Made by a program: the position numbers and the translations under genes. The notes beneath the pieces are model-generated. The model was not told where the DNA came from. It saw only the letters and a program-made list of their open reading frames with translations, and ran no database searches. A stretch of DNA of 64,000 bases from NCBI RefSeq assembly GCF_003944765.1, contig NZ_RWIU01000003.1, positions 372,001 through 436,000 on the forward strand, written 5' to 3'. The DNA is from Hymenobacter perfusus (GTDB taxonomy: Bacteria; Bacteroidota; Bacteroidia; Cytophagales; Hymenobacteraceae). Each line of letters opens with the position of its first letter. Positions within the stretch are counted from its first letter, which is position 1. This document shows positions 24,116-33,039 of this stretch, one piece after another.

Positions 24116-25405
24116 CTAAATCGAAAACGCTACTGGCGGCGCTATTGGGGCGGTGAAGTAGTAGGAGTTGGCGGCTTCCACGAGGCCGGCGGCTAGAGTG
24201 TCGCCGGTCAGCTCGTCGACTAGGATGAAGGAGCCGGTGGCGTGGTTTTCCTGGTAGAGGTCGAGGGCCAGGGGCAGGGCGGTTTTGAGGCGCACCCGCA
24301 CGATGTCGTTGAGCTGGGCCTGCTCGGTGTGGATGCGGCCGAAGGTTTGCACGTTCACCTTGTAGAGGATGCTGGGCACCGCCGCCTTCGTCAGGGCCGA
24401 GTGGTGCTGGATCAGCAGCTTGCGGCCGGGCCACAGGGGCTGCTCGCTCATCCAGCACAGGGTGGCTTCCAGCTCGCGGGTGAGGGTGGGCTCCTCGGGG
24501 CCGGCGGGCACCAGGGCGTCGCCGCGGCTCACGTCCACGTCGTCGCGCAGCCGGATGACCACGGCCTGCGGGGCGGTAGCCGTTTCCACCTCCTGCTGAT
24601 TCACCTCAATAGCCTCGATTTCCGATTCCAGGCCCGAAGGCAGCACCCGCACGCGCTGGCCGCGGCGGTAGCTGCCGCTCAGCACCTGGCCGGCATAGCC
24701 GCGGTAGTCGGGCAGCTCGGGCGTCTGGGGGCGAATCACGTACTGCACCTGAAAGCGGGGTGCGGCGGCCGTTTCTACCGCGCCGGGCACGCTTTCCAGG
24801 TGTTCCAGCAGGCTGGGGCCGGTGTACCAAGGCAGGTGCTGGCTGGGCTTCACCACGTTGTCGCCCTGCAACGCGCTGAGCGGAATGGCCGTGGCGGCGG
24901 GCAGGTGGAAGTGGTTGGTGAGCTCGGCGTAATCAGTGGCAATGCGGGCGAAAACGGCCTCGTCGTAATTCACCAAGTCCATCTTGTTCACGGCCAGCAC
25001 GAAGTGCCGGATGCCCAGCAGCGCGGCAATGAGGGTATGGCGGCGGGTCTGCTCAATCACACCCTGGCGGGCATCCACCAGCACAATGGCCAGGTCAGCG
25101 TTGCTGGCGCCCGTCACCATGTTGCGGGTGTACTGCACGTGGCCGGGCGCATCCGTAATGATGAACTTGCGGCGCGGGGTGGTGAAGTACTTGTAGGCCA
25201 CGTCGATGGTGATGCCCTGCTCGCGCTCGGCCCGCAGGCCGTCGGTCAGCAACGCCAGGTCCACCACGCCGCCCGAGGCCTGCCGCTTCTCCAGCGCCGC
25301 CAGCACGTCCAGCGACACGGATTCCGAATCGTACAGCAGCCGCCCGATCAGGGTGCTCTTGCCGTCATCCACGCTGCCGCAGGTAATAAATCGAAGAAGG
25401 TCCAT
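24116..25405 (-). CDS. cysN: Sulfate adenylyltransferase subunit 1 (GTPase)
   Basis: A 429-residue translation-factor-like GTPase that drives ATP sulfurylase. G1 is GSVDDGKSTLIGRLL at the start, G3 is DAPGHVQYTRNM and G4 is NKMDLV; EF-Tu-like domains 2 and 3 follow. The protein ends after them, so no C-terminal APS kinase (CysC) is fused. That agrees with the adjacent cysH, which looks like an APS reductase and needs no PAPS. It lies directly downstream of cysD in the same direction. Confidence 0.95.
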   Translation of the reverse strand: MDLLRFITCGSVDDGKSTLIGRLLYDSESVSLDVLAALEKRQASGGVVDLALLTDGLRAEREQGITIDVAYKYFTTPRRKFIITDAPGHVQYTRNMVTGASNADLAIVLVDARQGVIEQTRRHTLIAALLGIRHFVLAVNKMDLVNYDEAVFARIATDYAELTNHFHLPAATAIPLSALQGDNVVKPSQHLPWYTGPSLLEHLESVPGAVETAAAPRFQVQYVIRPQTPELPDYRGYAGQVLSGSYRRGQRVRVLPSGLESEIEAIEVNQQEVETATAPQAVVIRLRDDVDVSRGDALVPAGPEEPTLTRELEATLCWMSEQPLWPGRKLLIQHHSALTKAAVPSILYKVNVQTFGRIHTEQAQLNDIVRVRLKTALPLALDLYQENHATGSFILVDELTGDTLAAGLVEAANSYYFTAPIAPPVAFSI

Positions 25406-25408
25406 GAG

Positions 25409-25544
25409 GTGAGTTGGTGAAATGGTGAAATGGTGAGTTTGACGTTTTAGCGAGTTGGGGGAAGCTGGGTTGATTGATTTATTGGCGCAATCCGCGCCGT
25501 GCGAACATCAAACTCACCATTTCACCAACTCACTATTTCACCAC
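25409..25544. repeat. Inverted repeat of GGTGAAATGGTGA type between cysD and cysN
   Basis: GTGAGTTGGTGAAATGGTGA at 25409 and the region 25510-25544 (AAACTCACCATTTCACCAAC onward) are mutually complementary with small shifts. Similar GGTGAA/AGTGA runs occur near 23925 and 29445. Confidence 0.65.
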
Positions 25545-26453
25545 TCAGAAATACCCGTTGCGTTTGCGGTCTTCCATGCCGGCTTCGGAGATGTTGTCGT
25601 CGAGGCGAGTGGCGCCCCGCTCGCTCACTTTGGCCAGCAGCAGGTCCTGGATGATGTCCTCCACGGTGGCCGCGTCGCTTTCCACGGCGGCCGTGCAGGT
25701 GGAGTCGCCCACGGTGCGGAAGCGCACCTGCCGGGTCACGATTTCGTCTTCGGCATCGAGCTGCAGGTGCTCGGAGAGGCCCAGCAGCTGGCCCGAAGGC
25801 AGCACCACGCAAGTGCGCTCGTGGCCGAAGTAGATGTCGGGCAGCGGAATGTTTTCGCGCTGGATGTAGCGCCACACGTCCAGTTCCGTCCAGTTGGAAA
25901 TGGGGAAGACGCGCACGTTTTCGCCCTTCTGGATGCGGCCGTTGTAGATGTTCCAGAGCTCGGGGCGCTGGCGCTTGGGGTCCCACTGGCCAAACTCGTC
26001 GCGCACCGAGAAGATGCGCTCCTTGGCCCGGGCCTTCTCCTCGTCGCGCCGCGCCCCGCCGATGCAGGCGTCGAACTCGAACTCCTCAATCACCTCCAGC
26101 AGCGTGTAGGTCTGCAGCGGGTTGCGGCTGGGGAACTTGCCACCCGGCTCGCGCAGGCGCTGCCGCTTGATGGTGTCCTCCACTTTGCGCACGATGAGCT
26201 TTTCGCCCAGCTGGGCGGCCAGCAGGTCGCGGTAGGCCAGCACTTCGGGGAAGTTGTGGCCGGTATCCACGTGCACCAGCGGGAAGGGGAAGCGGCCGGG
26301 GCGGAAGGCTTTTTCGGCCAGGCGCGTGAGCACAATGGAATCCTTGCCGCCCGAAAACAGCAGGGCCGGCCGCTCAAACTGCCCCGCCACCTCCCGCAGG
26401 ATGTGGATGGCTTCGGCTTCCAGCCGGTCGAGGTAATCGAAAGTGGTACTCAT
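25545..26453 (-). CDS. cysD: Sulfate adenylyltransferase subunit 2
   Basis: A 302-residue PP-loop ATP pyrophosphatase-fold enzyme that adenylates sulfate to APS with CysN. The PP-loop ALLFSGGKDSIVLTRLA is at about residues 30-46; GHNFPEVLAYRD, GGARRDEEKARAKERIFS and NWTELDVWRYI are the expected CysD segments, and the C-terminus KRNGYF is the standard CysD ending. The ATG at 26453 starts MSTTFDYLDRLEAEAIHI; the longer ORF upstream runs through repeats. Confidence 0.96.
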   Translation of the reverse strand: MSTTFDYLDRLEAEAIHILREVAGQFERPALLFSGGKDSIVLTRLAEKAFRPGRFPFPLVHVDTGHNFPEVLAYRDLLAAQLGEKLIVRKVEDTIKRQRLREPGGKFPSRNPLQTYTLLEVIEEFEFDACIGGARRDEEKARAKERIFSVRDEFGQWDPKRQRPELWNIYNGRIQKGENVRVFPISNWTELDVWRYIQRENIPLPDIYFGHERTCVVLPSGQLLGLSEHLQLDAEDEIVTRQVRFRTVGDSTCTAAVESDAATVEDIIQDLLLAKVSERGATRLDDNISEAGMEDRKRNGYF

Positions 26454-26486
26454 ATGAGGTCTGGATTTCAGTTCGATGTAGGGCGG

Positions 26487-26582
26487 TTGTAGAGACACTT
26501 CGCGTCTCCCTCGTGCTGATGTTGGATAGGCGGCGCGGTGCCGGCCGTTCAACGACGAGACGCAAAATGTTGCGTCTCTACC
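26487..26582. repeat. Two GAGACGC...GCGTCTC repeats between cysH and cysD
   Basis: TTGTAGAGACACTTCGCGTCTC at 26487-26508 is a half-degenerate copy and GAGACGCAAAATGTTGCGTC (with TCTAC after) at 26557-26582 an intact inverted copy of the short repeat also found at 20886-21048 and 40184. Confidence 0.8.
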
Positions 26583-26587
26583 TCGTG

Positions 26588-27370
26588 CTATCCAGCCGGT
26601 ACCGGCTCCACCACCGGGTCGGGCCCGTCGTGATGCGGGGCGGCGGTGGCGTGGAGGCCACATTCCTTGGCCGCGAGGTCTTCCCACCACCAGCGGCCGG
26701 CCCGGAAATCCTCGCCGGGCCTGATGGCGCGGGTGCAGGGCGCGCAGCCGATGCTCACGAAGCCCTGCTGATGCAGCGGGTTCACCGGAATGCCCTCCTG
26801 CTGCACGAAAGCCAGCGCCTGCTCCCAGGTCCAGTCGAAGAGCGGGTGGATCTTGACCAGGTTATGCGCCGCGTCCCACTCCACCGGGTCCATGGTTTGG
26901 CGGTTCTGGGATTGTTCGGCCCGGATGCCGGTCACCCAGGCCCCGCGGCCGGCCAGGGCCCGGTTCAGGGGCTCCACTTTGCGGAGGTGGCAGCACTCCT
27001 TGCGGTTGTCCACGCTCTCGTAGAAGGAGTTGGGGCCTTTCTGCAGGAGCAGGTTTTCCAGGGCCTCCCGATGTGGGGCGTATACCGCAATGGGCTTCTG
27101 ATACTTGATCAGCGTCTTGTTCCAGGTGGAATAGGTTTCCTGGAAGTTGCGGCCCGTATCGAGGGTGAACACCTCAATGGGCAGGTCGTGGGCGAAAATC
27201 AGGTGACTGAGGATCTGGTCTTCCAGCCCGAAGGAGGTGGAAAAAACGGCCTGACCGGGAAAGGTTTCGGCTACCAGACGCAGGCGCTCCGCAGCGGAGG
27301 CGGCCACCAGGTGAGGGCGCAGGCGGTCCAGCAAGGCGTGGGCGGCCGGCGCAGCATCAGCTACAGGCAT
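26588..27370 (-). CDS. cysH: Adenylyl-sulfate (APS) reductase, 4Fe-4S type
   Basis: A 260-residue PP-loop reductase that converts APS to sulfite. AVFSTSFGLEDQILSHLI is the substrate loop. The cysteine pair in RKECCHLRKVEPL and the pair in IGCAPCTRAIRPGEDF are the four cluster ligands that mark APS rather than PAPS reductases, and the C-terminal AKECGLH carries the catalytic cysteine. It is the first cys gene after the riboswitch and leader, followed by cysD and cysN. The ATG at 27370 is chosen; residues encoded upstream are low-complexity and would lie in the leader. Confidence 0.95.
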   Translation of the reverse strand: MPVADAAPAAHALLDRLRPHLVAASAAERLRLVAETFPGQAVFSTSFGLEDQILSHLIFAHDLPIEVFTLDTGRNFQETYSTWNKTLIKYQKPIAVYAPHREALENLLLQKGPNSFYESVDNRKECCHLRKVEPLNRALAGRGAWVTGIRAEQSQNRQTMDPVEWDAAHNLVKIHPLFDWTWEQALAFVQQEGIPVNPLHQQGFVSIGCAPCTRAIRPGEDFRAGRWWWEDLAAKECGLHATAAPHHDGPDPVVEPVPAG

Positions 27371-27444
27371 GAGCAGGAAGAGGGGAGGAGGAAGCAGCCC
27401 GCCACGAAGGGCAAAGGCGTTCCGGCCAGCAGATGGCTTCGATA

Positions 27445-27479
27445 AAAACGGCCTACGCAGCGGCGCAGCGCGGTTTTTG
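27445..27479 (-). terminator. Possible attenuator hairpin upstream of cysH
   Basis: On the minus strand AAAAAC and GTTTTT flank a GC-rich core (CGCGCTGCGCCGCTGCG). The inner pairing is imperfect. It lies between the Cys-rich leader ORF and cysH where an attenuator would be expected. Confidence 0.3.
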
Positions 27480-27579
27480 CCAAAACAAAAACGGGTGTGC
27501 AACTCTCCTGGCCGACAGCACAAACGCGCAAATCAGCTCAGTAGCGGACTGTGCACAAACCAGGAAAACGAAAGCGTGC

Positions 27580-27678
27580 CTAGCCCCGACAACAGCCCAT
27601 GCCTCGCATACCACAACATCCATGCTGTACGGCACAGAAGGTAGCGGAAACGGCGGCGGGGTTGAACAAGGATTTCAC
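27580..27678 (-). CDS. Cys-rich 32-residue leader peptide upstream of the cys cluster
   Basis: A short GTG-started ORF six bases after the P1 helix of the second SAM riboswitch. The peptide starts MKSLFNPAAVSATFC and ends HGCCGMRGMGCCRG. As in the leader at 11371, a basic second residue is followed by P-A-x-V/S residues, a lone cysteine and two Cys-Cys pairs, here six residues apart, all five cysteines being TGT. The start context ATATAAAAACAACAAGCCGTG is shared. Translation through the TGT-TGT pairs could report charged tRNA-Cys and control read-through into cysH. It may instead encode a functional small peptide; no homolog could be searched. Confidence 0.75.
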   Translation of the reverse strand: MKSLFNPAAVSATFCAVQHGCCGMRGMGCCRG

Positions 27679-27684
27679 GGCTTG

Positions 27685-27782
27685 TTGTTTTTATATGGTC
27701 AGGACTTGGCACCGTTTCGGAAGTTCCGCTGGTTGCCGGCGTTTCGTCGAGCCTGTCTCTCCACGCCTCTGTATAAAAACAA
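27685..27782 (-). ncRNA. SAM-I (S-box) riboswitch of the sulfate assimilation cluster
   Basis: On the minus strand GAGAGACAGGCTCGACGAAACG, CGGCAACC and GGTGCCAAGTCCTGACC give the S-box core. P1 is a perfect 11-bp pairing (27772-27782 with 27685-27695), identical in sequence to the riboswitch at 11266. The preceding hairpin AATTCTTT/AAAGGATT is also conserved. SAM binding would repress the downstream cys genes. Confidence 0.92.
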
Positions 27783-27810
27783 TCCTTTGTGGGGTAAAGA
27801 ATTGATGTCC

Positions 27811-27842
27811 CAAAGGTAAGGGACGAAATTTTACACTTGCAA
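27811..27842 (-). promoter_or_regulatory. Promoter of the cys cluster leader
   Basis: On the minus strand TTG (27842-27840) and TACCTTTG (27818-27811) are 21 bases apart, fitting the Bacteroidota -33/-7 pattern and matching the promoter in front of the other SAM riboswitch. Confidence 0.75.
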
Positions 27843-27961
27843 ATTTTTCTTTTCTGAGAAAGAAATTGTAGCAGTTGATAGCCCGCAAAAGCCAACATCT
27901 GGTCTGTGCAAATACCAGGTAAATCAAGCGTTAACGAGGGCGGAGAGCCTTCGGAAATAGA

Positions 27962-29440
27962 TTAGGCATCAAGCCGCTTTTTCAGGCTCCGGAACAGTGT
28001 TATTACCTCGGGGGCGGTGCCGGTAACCAGAATCAGGCCGCCGTACACAGCGGTTATTACCGTTGAACGGAGCAGCATAGTAAGCAGCGGCGAGCCAAGC
28101 GCTGGCACCAGCCACGCCAACCCACCCGCCACCGCCGTGATGAACAGAATCAGCGGAATGCGCCACGTAAACGGCTGCATGCCAAAGCTATGCCACACAA
28201 ACCAGGTGCGGGCCAGGTTAATGCTCATCTGGGCGACCACTGCGGCCAGGGCTGCTCCTCGTATCCCCAGGCGCGGAATCAGCACTACGTTGAGGCCGAT
28301 GGTGAGTAGGGCCAGGGAACTGTTGAAAATCAGGTCGGAGCGGTAGCGGGGGGAGGTGATTAGGATGAGGCCGTTCACGCCGGTAATGCCATCGAACAGG
28401 CGACTGCTTAGCAGCAGCAGCACTACCACGGTGCCCTGCGCGTAGTCGGCGCGCATCAGGGAGTAGATAAAGTCCAGGTTCAGCCCGATGCCCAGGGCCA
28501 GGAAGCAGCCGATGAGGGTGTTGAGACGGGTGGTGCGCCGGTAAAAATCGGCCATGCCCACTAAGTTCTGCTGCTTCCAGTAGTCAGCCAGCAGCGGGAA
28601 GGCAATCTTGTTGAGGGAGCGGGCCGGAATAGCCAGGGCCGTACTGATGTTGAAGGCAATGCCATAAATGCCGGCCGCCGCCAGGTTCACCTGCGCCCCA
28701 ACCATCAGGTTATCGATGTACATGATGATGCTGCCGGCCAGGGAGCTCAGGAGCGTAAAGGCGCCCACGCTTAGCAACTCCTGCACCGGCCGAACCGCCA
28801 GCACCGCTCGCCGGGGCCGCCAGTGCAGCTCCCCGATATGCAGCAGATAACCAGTTAGCAGCAGCACTAGCACCGCATTAACGCTCACATACCACAGCAC
28901 GTACCCGTGAAACGACAGCCAGCCCTGGGCAAACAGCACTGCCCCGCCCAAAATGAGCAGGCGCAGCAGAATATCCTGCAGAAACGAGGAAAACGCCGTG
29001 TGGTAGAGTGCCTTCAGATACGCATCGAGCAGGGAATACAGTAGCGTGAACAGTGCAAAAACGGCCGCCCAGAGGTAGTAGGGTGCCAGTACAGCGGCCT
29101 CCTTTTCGTACACGGCCATCAGCACCGGCCGGCCCATGAGGTACAGAGCCAGCACCACCACAAAGCCCAGCAGCGGCACGCCCACCAGCAGCGGCAGAAA
29201 CCCGTGGTGACCGTTCTCTCGGTTGCGGAAGTAGGGAAAAAACCGGATGCCCACGCTGGCAAACCCAAATGCGGCTACCTGTGCAAACAGCGTCGCCACC
29301 GCCGAGAGGGTAGTGGTCAGCCCCAGCTGCTGCGGCTCCAGGAACCGGGGCAGCACCAGTGTGGTACTCACAAACCCCAGCGCCAGCCCCAGGTAGGAAA
29401 TGATGGTGTTACGCAGCCCCTGCCGCTGAACGATGCCCAA
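27962..29440 (-). CDS. Polysaccharide flippase (Wzx/MOP-type membrane protein)
   Basis: A 492-residue protein with about fourteen hydrophobic segments. From the TTG at 29440 it begins MGIVQRQGLRNTIISYLGLALGFVSTTLVLPRFL, the usual opening of Bacteroidota oligosaccharide flippases; the in-frame ATG at 29491 lies in a dispersed repeat and adds non-family residues. It would move lipid-linked glycan units across the inner membrane. It ends the minus-strand surface glycan cluster that contains the pse genes. Confidence 0.88.
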   Translation of the reverse strand: MGIVQRQGLRNTIISYLGLALGFVSTTLVLPRFLEPQQLGLTTTLSAVATLFAQVAAFGFASVGIRFFPYFRNRENGHHGFLPLLVGVPLLGFVVVLALYLMGRPVLMAVYEKEAAVLAPYYLWAAVFALFTLLYSLLDAYLKALYHTAFSSFLQDILLRLLILGGAVLFAQGWLSFHGYVLWYVSVNAVLVLLLTGYLLHIGELHWRPRRAVLAVRPVQELLSVGAFTLLSSLAGSIIMYIDNLMVGAQVNLAAAGIYGIAFNISTALAIPARSLNKIAFPLLADYWKQQNLVGMADFYRRTTRLNTLIGCFLALGIGLNLDFIYSLMRADYAQGTVVVLLLLSSRLFDGITGVNGLILITSPRYRSDLIFNSSLALLTIGLNVVLIPRLGIRGAALAAVVAQMSINLARTWFVWHSFGMQPFTWRIPLILFITAVAGGLAWLVPALGSPLLTMLLRSTVITAVYGGLILVTGTAPEVITLFRSLKKRLDA

Positions 29441-29486
29441 GAGGTGAAGTGGTGATTTAGTGAATAAGTGGGTTGGCGGCCTGCCT

Positions 29487-29513
29487 GTCATCCTGAGCTT
29501 GCGAAGGACCTTA
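29487..29513. repeat. Single half copy of the GTCATCCTGAGC repeat
   Basis: GTCATCCTGAGCTTGCGAAG followed by GACCTTA matches the left end of the element at 7941. No inverted partner is nearby. Confidence 0.6.
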
Positions 29514-29562
29514 TCACGTCAGAACGATTTTGTTCTTGCGTAATAGGGGGGCTTTGCTCCGC

Positions 29563-30951
29563 TCAAAAGTCCGGGCGGAAGTAAATCCACTGGCAAATAT
29601 CCTGACCGTTGACAAATGCTACATGACGGCTGCGAAGGTACTCCATGATAGCACGGAACTCGCGGGGGCCGTTACGAGTGTTGGCGGGGTCGAAGTTCTC
29701 GTTGTGCCAGAGCACCGTGCACACGCCCCCGAACCGCTCAATTTCCCGGAACATGGGTAGTAGGGCCGGTAGGATTTCCTCGGGAGCCAGCTGCAGGTAG
29801 CGCGGGTGGTGGAGCGTGGCGTCCATTACGTTGAGCGGTATTTCGAGGAAGTCAACTGCTTCGCCACGTTGGAATAGAAACGGTTGGAATGGCAAACAGT
29901 AACTGTTGCGGAAACCATAACGCTCGGCAAAACCCAGCGTTGTGTCGTATGCAAACGGGCTATTATCGAGGAGTTGAGGCGTCATGCGTGACTCCCAGTA
30001 GAGATAGTGATACCGGAGCCCGGCCACATATTCACTAGAGCGGCTGATAGCAGACATTAGACGTTGCCTTTCCTCGGTAAGCTGTTGAATACAAGCTGCT
30101 GTACCAATGCTTCCGTGTAATCCTATTGCTGCTTCCCTGCTGTGCAGAAGCGGCCAATCCTTTCTTATAGCAGACAGAGAATAATCCGCGTTGGGCGTGC
30201 CGTTAGCAGCTTTTCGGTGCTCGGGCAGGAAGAAGAATGTGCTTTTGGCGTCGTATTCGGCCACAACTTGCTGTACTTGGGCTAGATTGTCCCAGGCGTC
30301 TTTCTGAGTGAAGTGCTGCCACAACAGCCGGCCGACTTCTAGTGCTTTGCCCCGCCGCAAAGCCGCTTTAACGGGCTCTTTCCAGGCACTGTAGAGGTTG
30401 TCGATGTCGTGGGTGATGAAGGCGGCCCAGGCGCGGCCATCGGCCCAGCGGCGCGGATGCAGGGGCTGGCCGCCTGCGTGTTCCACGGCCACCCGCAGCA
30501 CCTCGAAGTAGTAATTCACTACCGGCACTGTTACAAAGCCGTAGCGCTTCTGCACACTGGCCGCGTAGGGGAAGCGCCCGTGCTGGTCCCGCTCGTCGGA
30601 GTAGAATTCCTGCCAGCCGCTGAGCAGATAGAAGGCTGCCGAAATTACATCGGCGTTGATGCGCGCCTGGCCTCCGGGCAGCAGTTCCAGCAGAGGCTGG
30701 GCGGGCTGGTCGTCGAAAAAGAACGGTAGCTGTTGCCCCTGCCACTCACGGTAGGTGGGTGCGGTCGGGTAGGGGTTCGTACCCGCAAAAAAGTCGTGGC
30801 CCAGGGCTGCCACTTCCACCTGCGGCTGCACATCAGCGTACCCGATGCTGACCTTCGGGACCATGTCAAATGCCTGCCAAAAGTGTTGCAGTACGTAGAA
30901 CAGTCGGGTATCGGCAGTGGTGGCGGGCACGGAAGGCAGCGGCGGTAACAT
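29563..30951 (-). CDS. Polysaccharide deacetylase-like protein
   Basis: A 462-residue protein. The N-terminal 130 residues form an alpha/beta domain often found before this group of deacetylases, and the NodB-like fold starts near AAFITHDIDNLYSAW, where HDID carries the metal-binding aspartates. STFFFLPEH, IGLHGSIGTA (with the GLHG histidine) and the late VLWHNENFD are further family motifs. It probably removes acetyl groups from a surface polymer. It is oriented with the flippase and the pse genes, so it likely serves the same glycan. Confidence 0.82.
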   Translation of the reverse strand: MLPPLPSVPATTADTRLFYVLQHFWQAFDMVPKVSIGYADVQPQVEVAALGHDFFAGTNPYPTAPTYREWQGQQLPFFFDDQPAQPLLELLPGGQARINADVISAAFYLLSGWQEFYSDERDQHGRFPYAASVQKRYGFVTVPVVNYYFEVLRVAVEHAGGQPLHPRRWADGRAWAAFITHDIDNLYSAWKEPVKAALRRGKALEVGRLLWQHFTQKDAWDNLAQVQQVVAEYDAKSTFFFLPEHRKAANGTPNADYSLSAIRKDWPLLHSREAAIGLHGSIGTAACIQQLTEERQRLMSAISRSSEYVAGLRYHYLYWESRMTPQLLDNSPFAYDTTLGFAERYGFRNSYCLPFQPFLFQRGEAVDFLEIPLNVMDATLHHPRYLQLAPEEILPALLPMFREIERFGGVCTVLWHNENFDPANTRNGPREFRAIMEYLRSRHVAFVNGQDICQWIYFRPDF

Positions 30952-31014
30952 GCCGCAAGGTACTATTCAGAACAGCTCTGCGCCCTCCGCGCAATCCTCG
31001 GCGTCTTCTGCGGG

Positions 31015-32319
31015 CTAATCTCGTTTGGGCTGCTGCCCTTCAGCTGGCAGCCACTCATCCAGCAACCGCGCGGCCCGGGCCTGGCTGTGGCCTTCATCGG
31101 CAGTGCCCAGGGTGGCATTGTAGTAGGCCGCACGTTGGTAGAGGTCCAGCGGCTTGTGCTGCTGGTAACGCTGGAGCCAGGCCCCCAGCTCCGGCAAAGT
31201 GGAAGCCCGCTCGATGAGGCCGTGGGCCACATAGCCGTAATAATCGTCGGCTATAGCATGCGTGCCGAAACGATAGTATAGGCTCGCTAGGTTGAGCAAT
31301 GTAGCCTCCAGATGGGAGCTGGTATCGGCGGCAATGAGGGCATCATGGGCGGCCAGAAACTCGAAAATACCCTGCTGCCGGGCGTCGGAAAATTGCAGGG
31401 TAGGGTGCAGTTGCTGCAGGAAGCGAAAGTCGCGCGTATCGCCGGGGTGGGGGCGAAAAGTGAACGTGAGGTGCGGAAACTCCCGTAGCAGGTAAGCCAG
31501 CGTCTCGGCAAGAACGGGCAGGTCGTCGAGCGTGTTGCAGGCTATGGCCACCCGCTGCACAGTAGGCTGCAGATTGCGCTGCGCCAGAAATGCATCGGCC
31601 TTGGGCATGCCCACCAGTTCCACACGGCCCCGTACCGGCCCGCACTGTCGGTATTTGTCCAGCGCGTCCTGGCCTTCCAACAGGCTTAGGTCGAAGCCCA
31701 GCGGCGGGAAGTTGGTGCTCACGCTGGCGTGCTGGATGTAGGCCGTGGGTACGCCTTCGGCCTGGCAGGCCAGCAGCAGGGCTCGGGCGTCGTCGTTGTG
31801 GTCGTTGGCAAATACTATCGCCCGGGGCCGATAGTGGCGCAGGGCGCGCCGGTATACCTCGTAGTATCCGATGGCGTTGAAAACCAGGTCGAAAAACCGC
31901 CAGGCCCGCCCGCCTTCCGTGCGGCGCAGGGCACGGTATACGCTTGGCAGCTGACCGTAGTACAACAGCTTGCGGCGCAGGGAAAGCCGGTTCACTTGCC
32001 GGTTGTAGCGGCCAATCTGCTTGCTCTGACCAGCCACCAGCACGGCATCGGGGCGGGCGTCGCGCAGAAAGTGGAGTGAGTCGTAGTTGTTCTGACTGAC
32101 CACGTATAGCCACACCTTACCGCGCAGATCCTCGGGGTTGCGCACTTTCCGGAACATATTGCCCACCAGCCGCAAAGCCGCGTAGCCGGCTACCTTCAGC
32201 AGCCGTTTCCAGGGGCTGCGCGGCGAAATTGGCTCTAGGGTGTGGTCTGGGAACGACAGAAAATGGTCCGTAAAACGAACGTACAGGATGTCGTAGAGGC
32301 GGGTGGCCTGCTCATTCAT
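31015..32319 (-). CDS. Putative surface-glycan glycosyltransferase (GT-B like)
   Basis: A 434-residue protein without signal peptide. The middle part (AIVFANDHNDDARALLLACQAEGVPTAYIQHASVS, then VGMPKADAFL) and the C-terminal HLTFTFRPHPGDTRDF with ALIAADTSSHLEATLLN resemble CDP-glycerol glycerophosphotransferase or polysialyltransferase-type GT-B enzymes: a nucleotide site with RPHP and a DTSSHLEA region. I cannot assign a family. Its position next to the pseudaminic acid genes makes it a candidate for transfer of CMP-pseudaminic acid, which is inference only. Confidence 0.65.
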   Translation of the reverse strand: MNEQATRLYDILYVRFTDHFLSFPDHTLEPISPRSPWKRLLKVAGYAALRLVGNMFRKVRNPEDLRGKVWLYVVSQNNYDSLHFLRDARPDAVLVAGQSKQIGRYNRQVNRLSLRRKLLYYGQLPSVYRALRRTEGGRAWRFFDLVFNAIGYYEVYRRALRHYRPRAIVFANDHNDDARALLLACQAEGVPTAYIQHASVSTNFPPLGFDLSLLEGQDALDKYRQCGPVRGRVELVGMPKADAFLAQRNLQPTVQRVAIACNTLDDLPVLAETLAYLLREFPHLTFTFRPHPGDTRDFRFLQQLHPTLQFSDARQQGIFEFLAAHDALIAADTSSHLEATLLNLASLYYRFGTHAIADDYYGYVAHGLIERASTLPELGAWLQRYQQHKPLDLYQRAAYYNATLGTADEGHSQARAARLLDEWLPAEGQQPKRD

Positions 32320-32334
32320 ATGCTCCGGTGACCA

Positions 32335-33039
32335 TTATCCAATGTGCCGGATCAGCATGAACGCTTCCGCCAGCGGCTGGCCAATAACAATACCCCAACG
32401 CTGGGCCAGAATCCGGAGAGCTTCCGGAGAGCGGGGGTGAGGATATGCGCGCTTCTCGAACTCATAAGCCTCCATACCCGCAATTTTGGCGGCTATATCC
32501 TCTTCACGTATCGCCAGGAAAAAATTAGGCAGAAAGGGGTTAGGATAGTTAGCCGCTTGCCACTCTGTGCTGGAAGGGGTTTCGCAGGCTAGAATAGTGA
32601 GCATCGGTTCTCCCGGAACTGGGCGCGTACCCGTAACTACCGCCTCAAAGGTACGGCGGTGGTCGATGTTCGTGTCGCCGCCGTGGTGAGTAAAAATGAC
32701 GTCGGGCTGAAAGGACTCTTTTTCCTGCTCTACCACCTTTACTAGGTCCAGTAAGTCAACTGAATCGAAGCGGTTGTCGGCAAAATCGTAGATGCCGGTA
32801 GAGTGGTAACCGATGGCTGCCGCCGCCCGGGCAATATTAGCCCGGTGTACGGCTAGTTCGGTAGTCCATTGCTCGGGCTTGCGCATGTCAGCGCGCGACG
32901 TCAGGCCTTCACCCAGGATAACGGCTCGGGCAGTGCAGCCCTGTTGGTGGACCAGCCGGTGAATAGTAGCACCTAGGCCCAGAAGTTCGTCGTCGGGGTG
33001 GGCTACTACCACCAATATGCGCTTGTTATGCAATTCCAT
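32335..33039 (-). CDS. PIG-L/LmbE-family N-deacetylase
   Basis: A 234-residue protein of the PIG-L fold. ILVVVAHPDDELLGLGATI has the catalytic and zinc-binding AHPDDE, and DVIFTHHGGDTNIDHRRTFEAV gives the second zinc-binding part. Such enzymes remove N-acetyl groups from GlcNAc-type sugars. It overlaps the start of the next upstream gene (beta-helix acyltransferase) by 14 bases, so both are probably translated together. In this cluster it may deacetylate a 2,4-diacetamido sugar so that a different acyl group can be added. Confidence 0.9.
   Translation of the reverse strand: MELHNKRILVVVAHPDDELLGLGATIHRLVHQQGCTARAVILGEGLTSRADMRKPEQWTTELAVHRANIARAAAAIGYHSTGIYDFADNRFDSVDLLDLVKVVEQEKESFQPDVIFTHHGGDTNIDHRRTFEAVVTGTRPVPGEPMLTILACETPSSTEWQAANYPNPFLPNFFLAIREEDIAAKIAGMEAYEFEKRAYPHPRSPEALRILAQRWGIVIGQPLAEAFMLIRHIG

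Noticed and set aside
29441..29491. Upstream ATG start of the flippase at 29491
   Set aside because: It falls in a dispersed GTCATCCTGAGC repeat and adds residues unlike flippase N-termini; TTG 29440 gives the family start.
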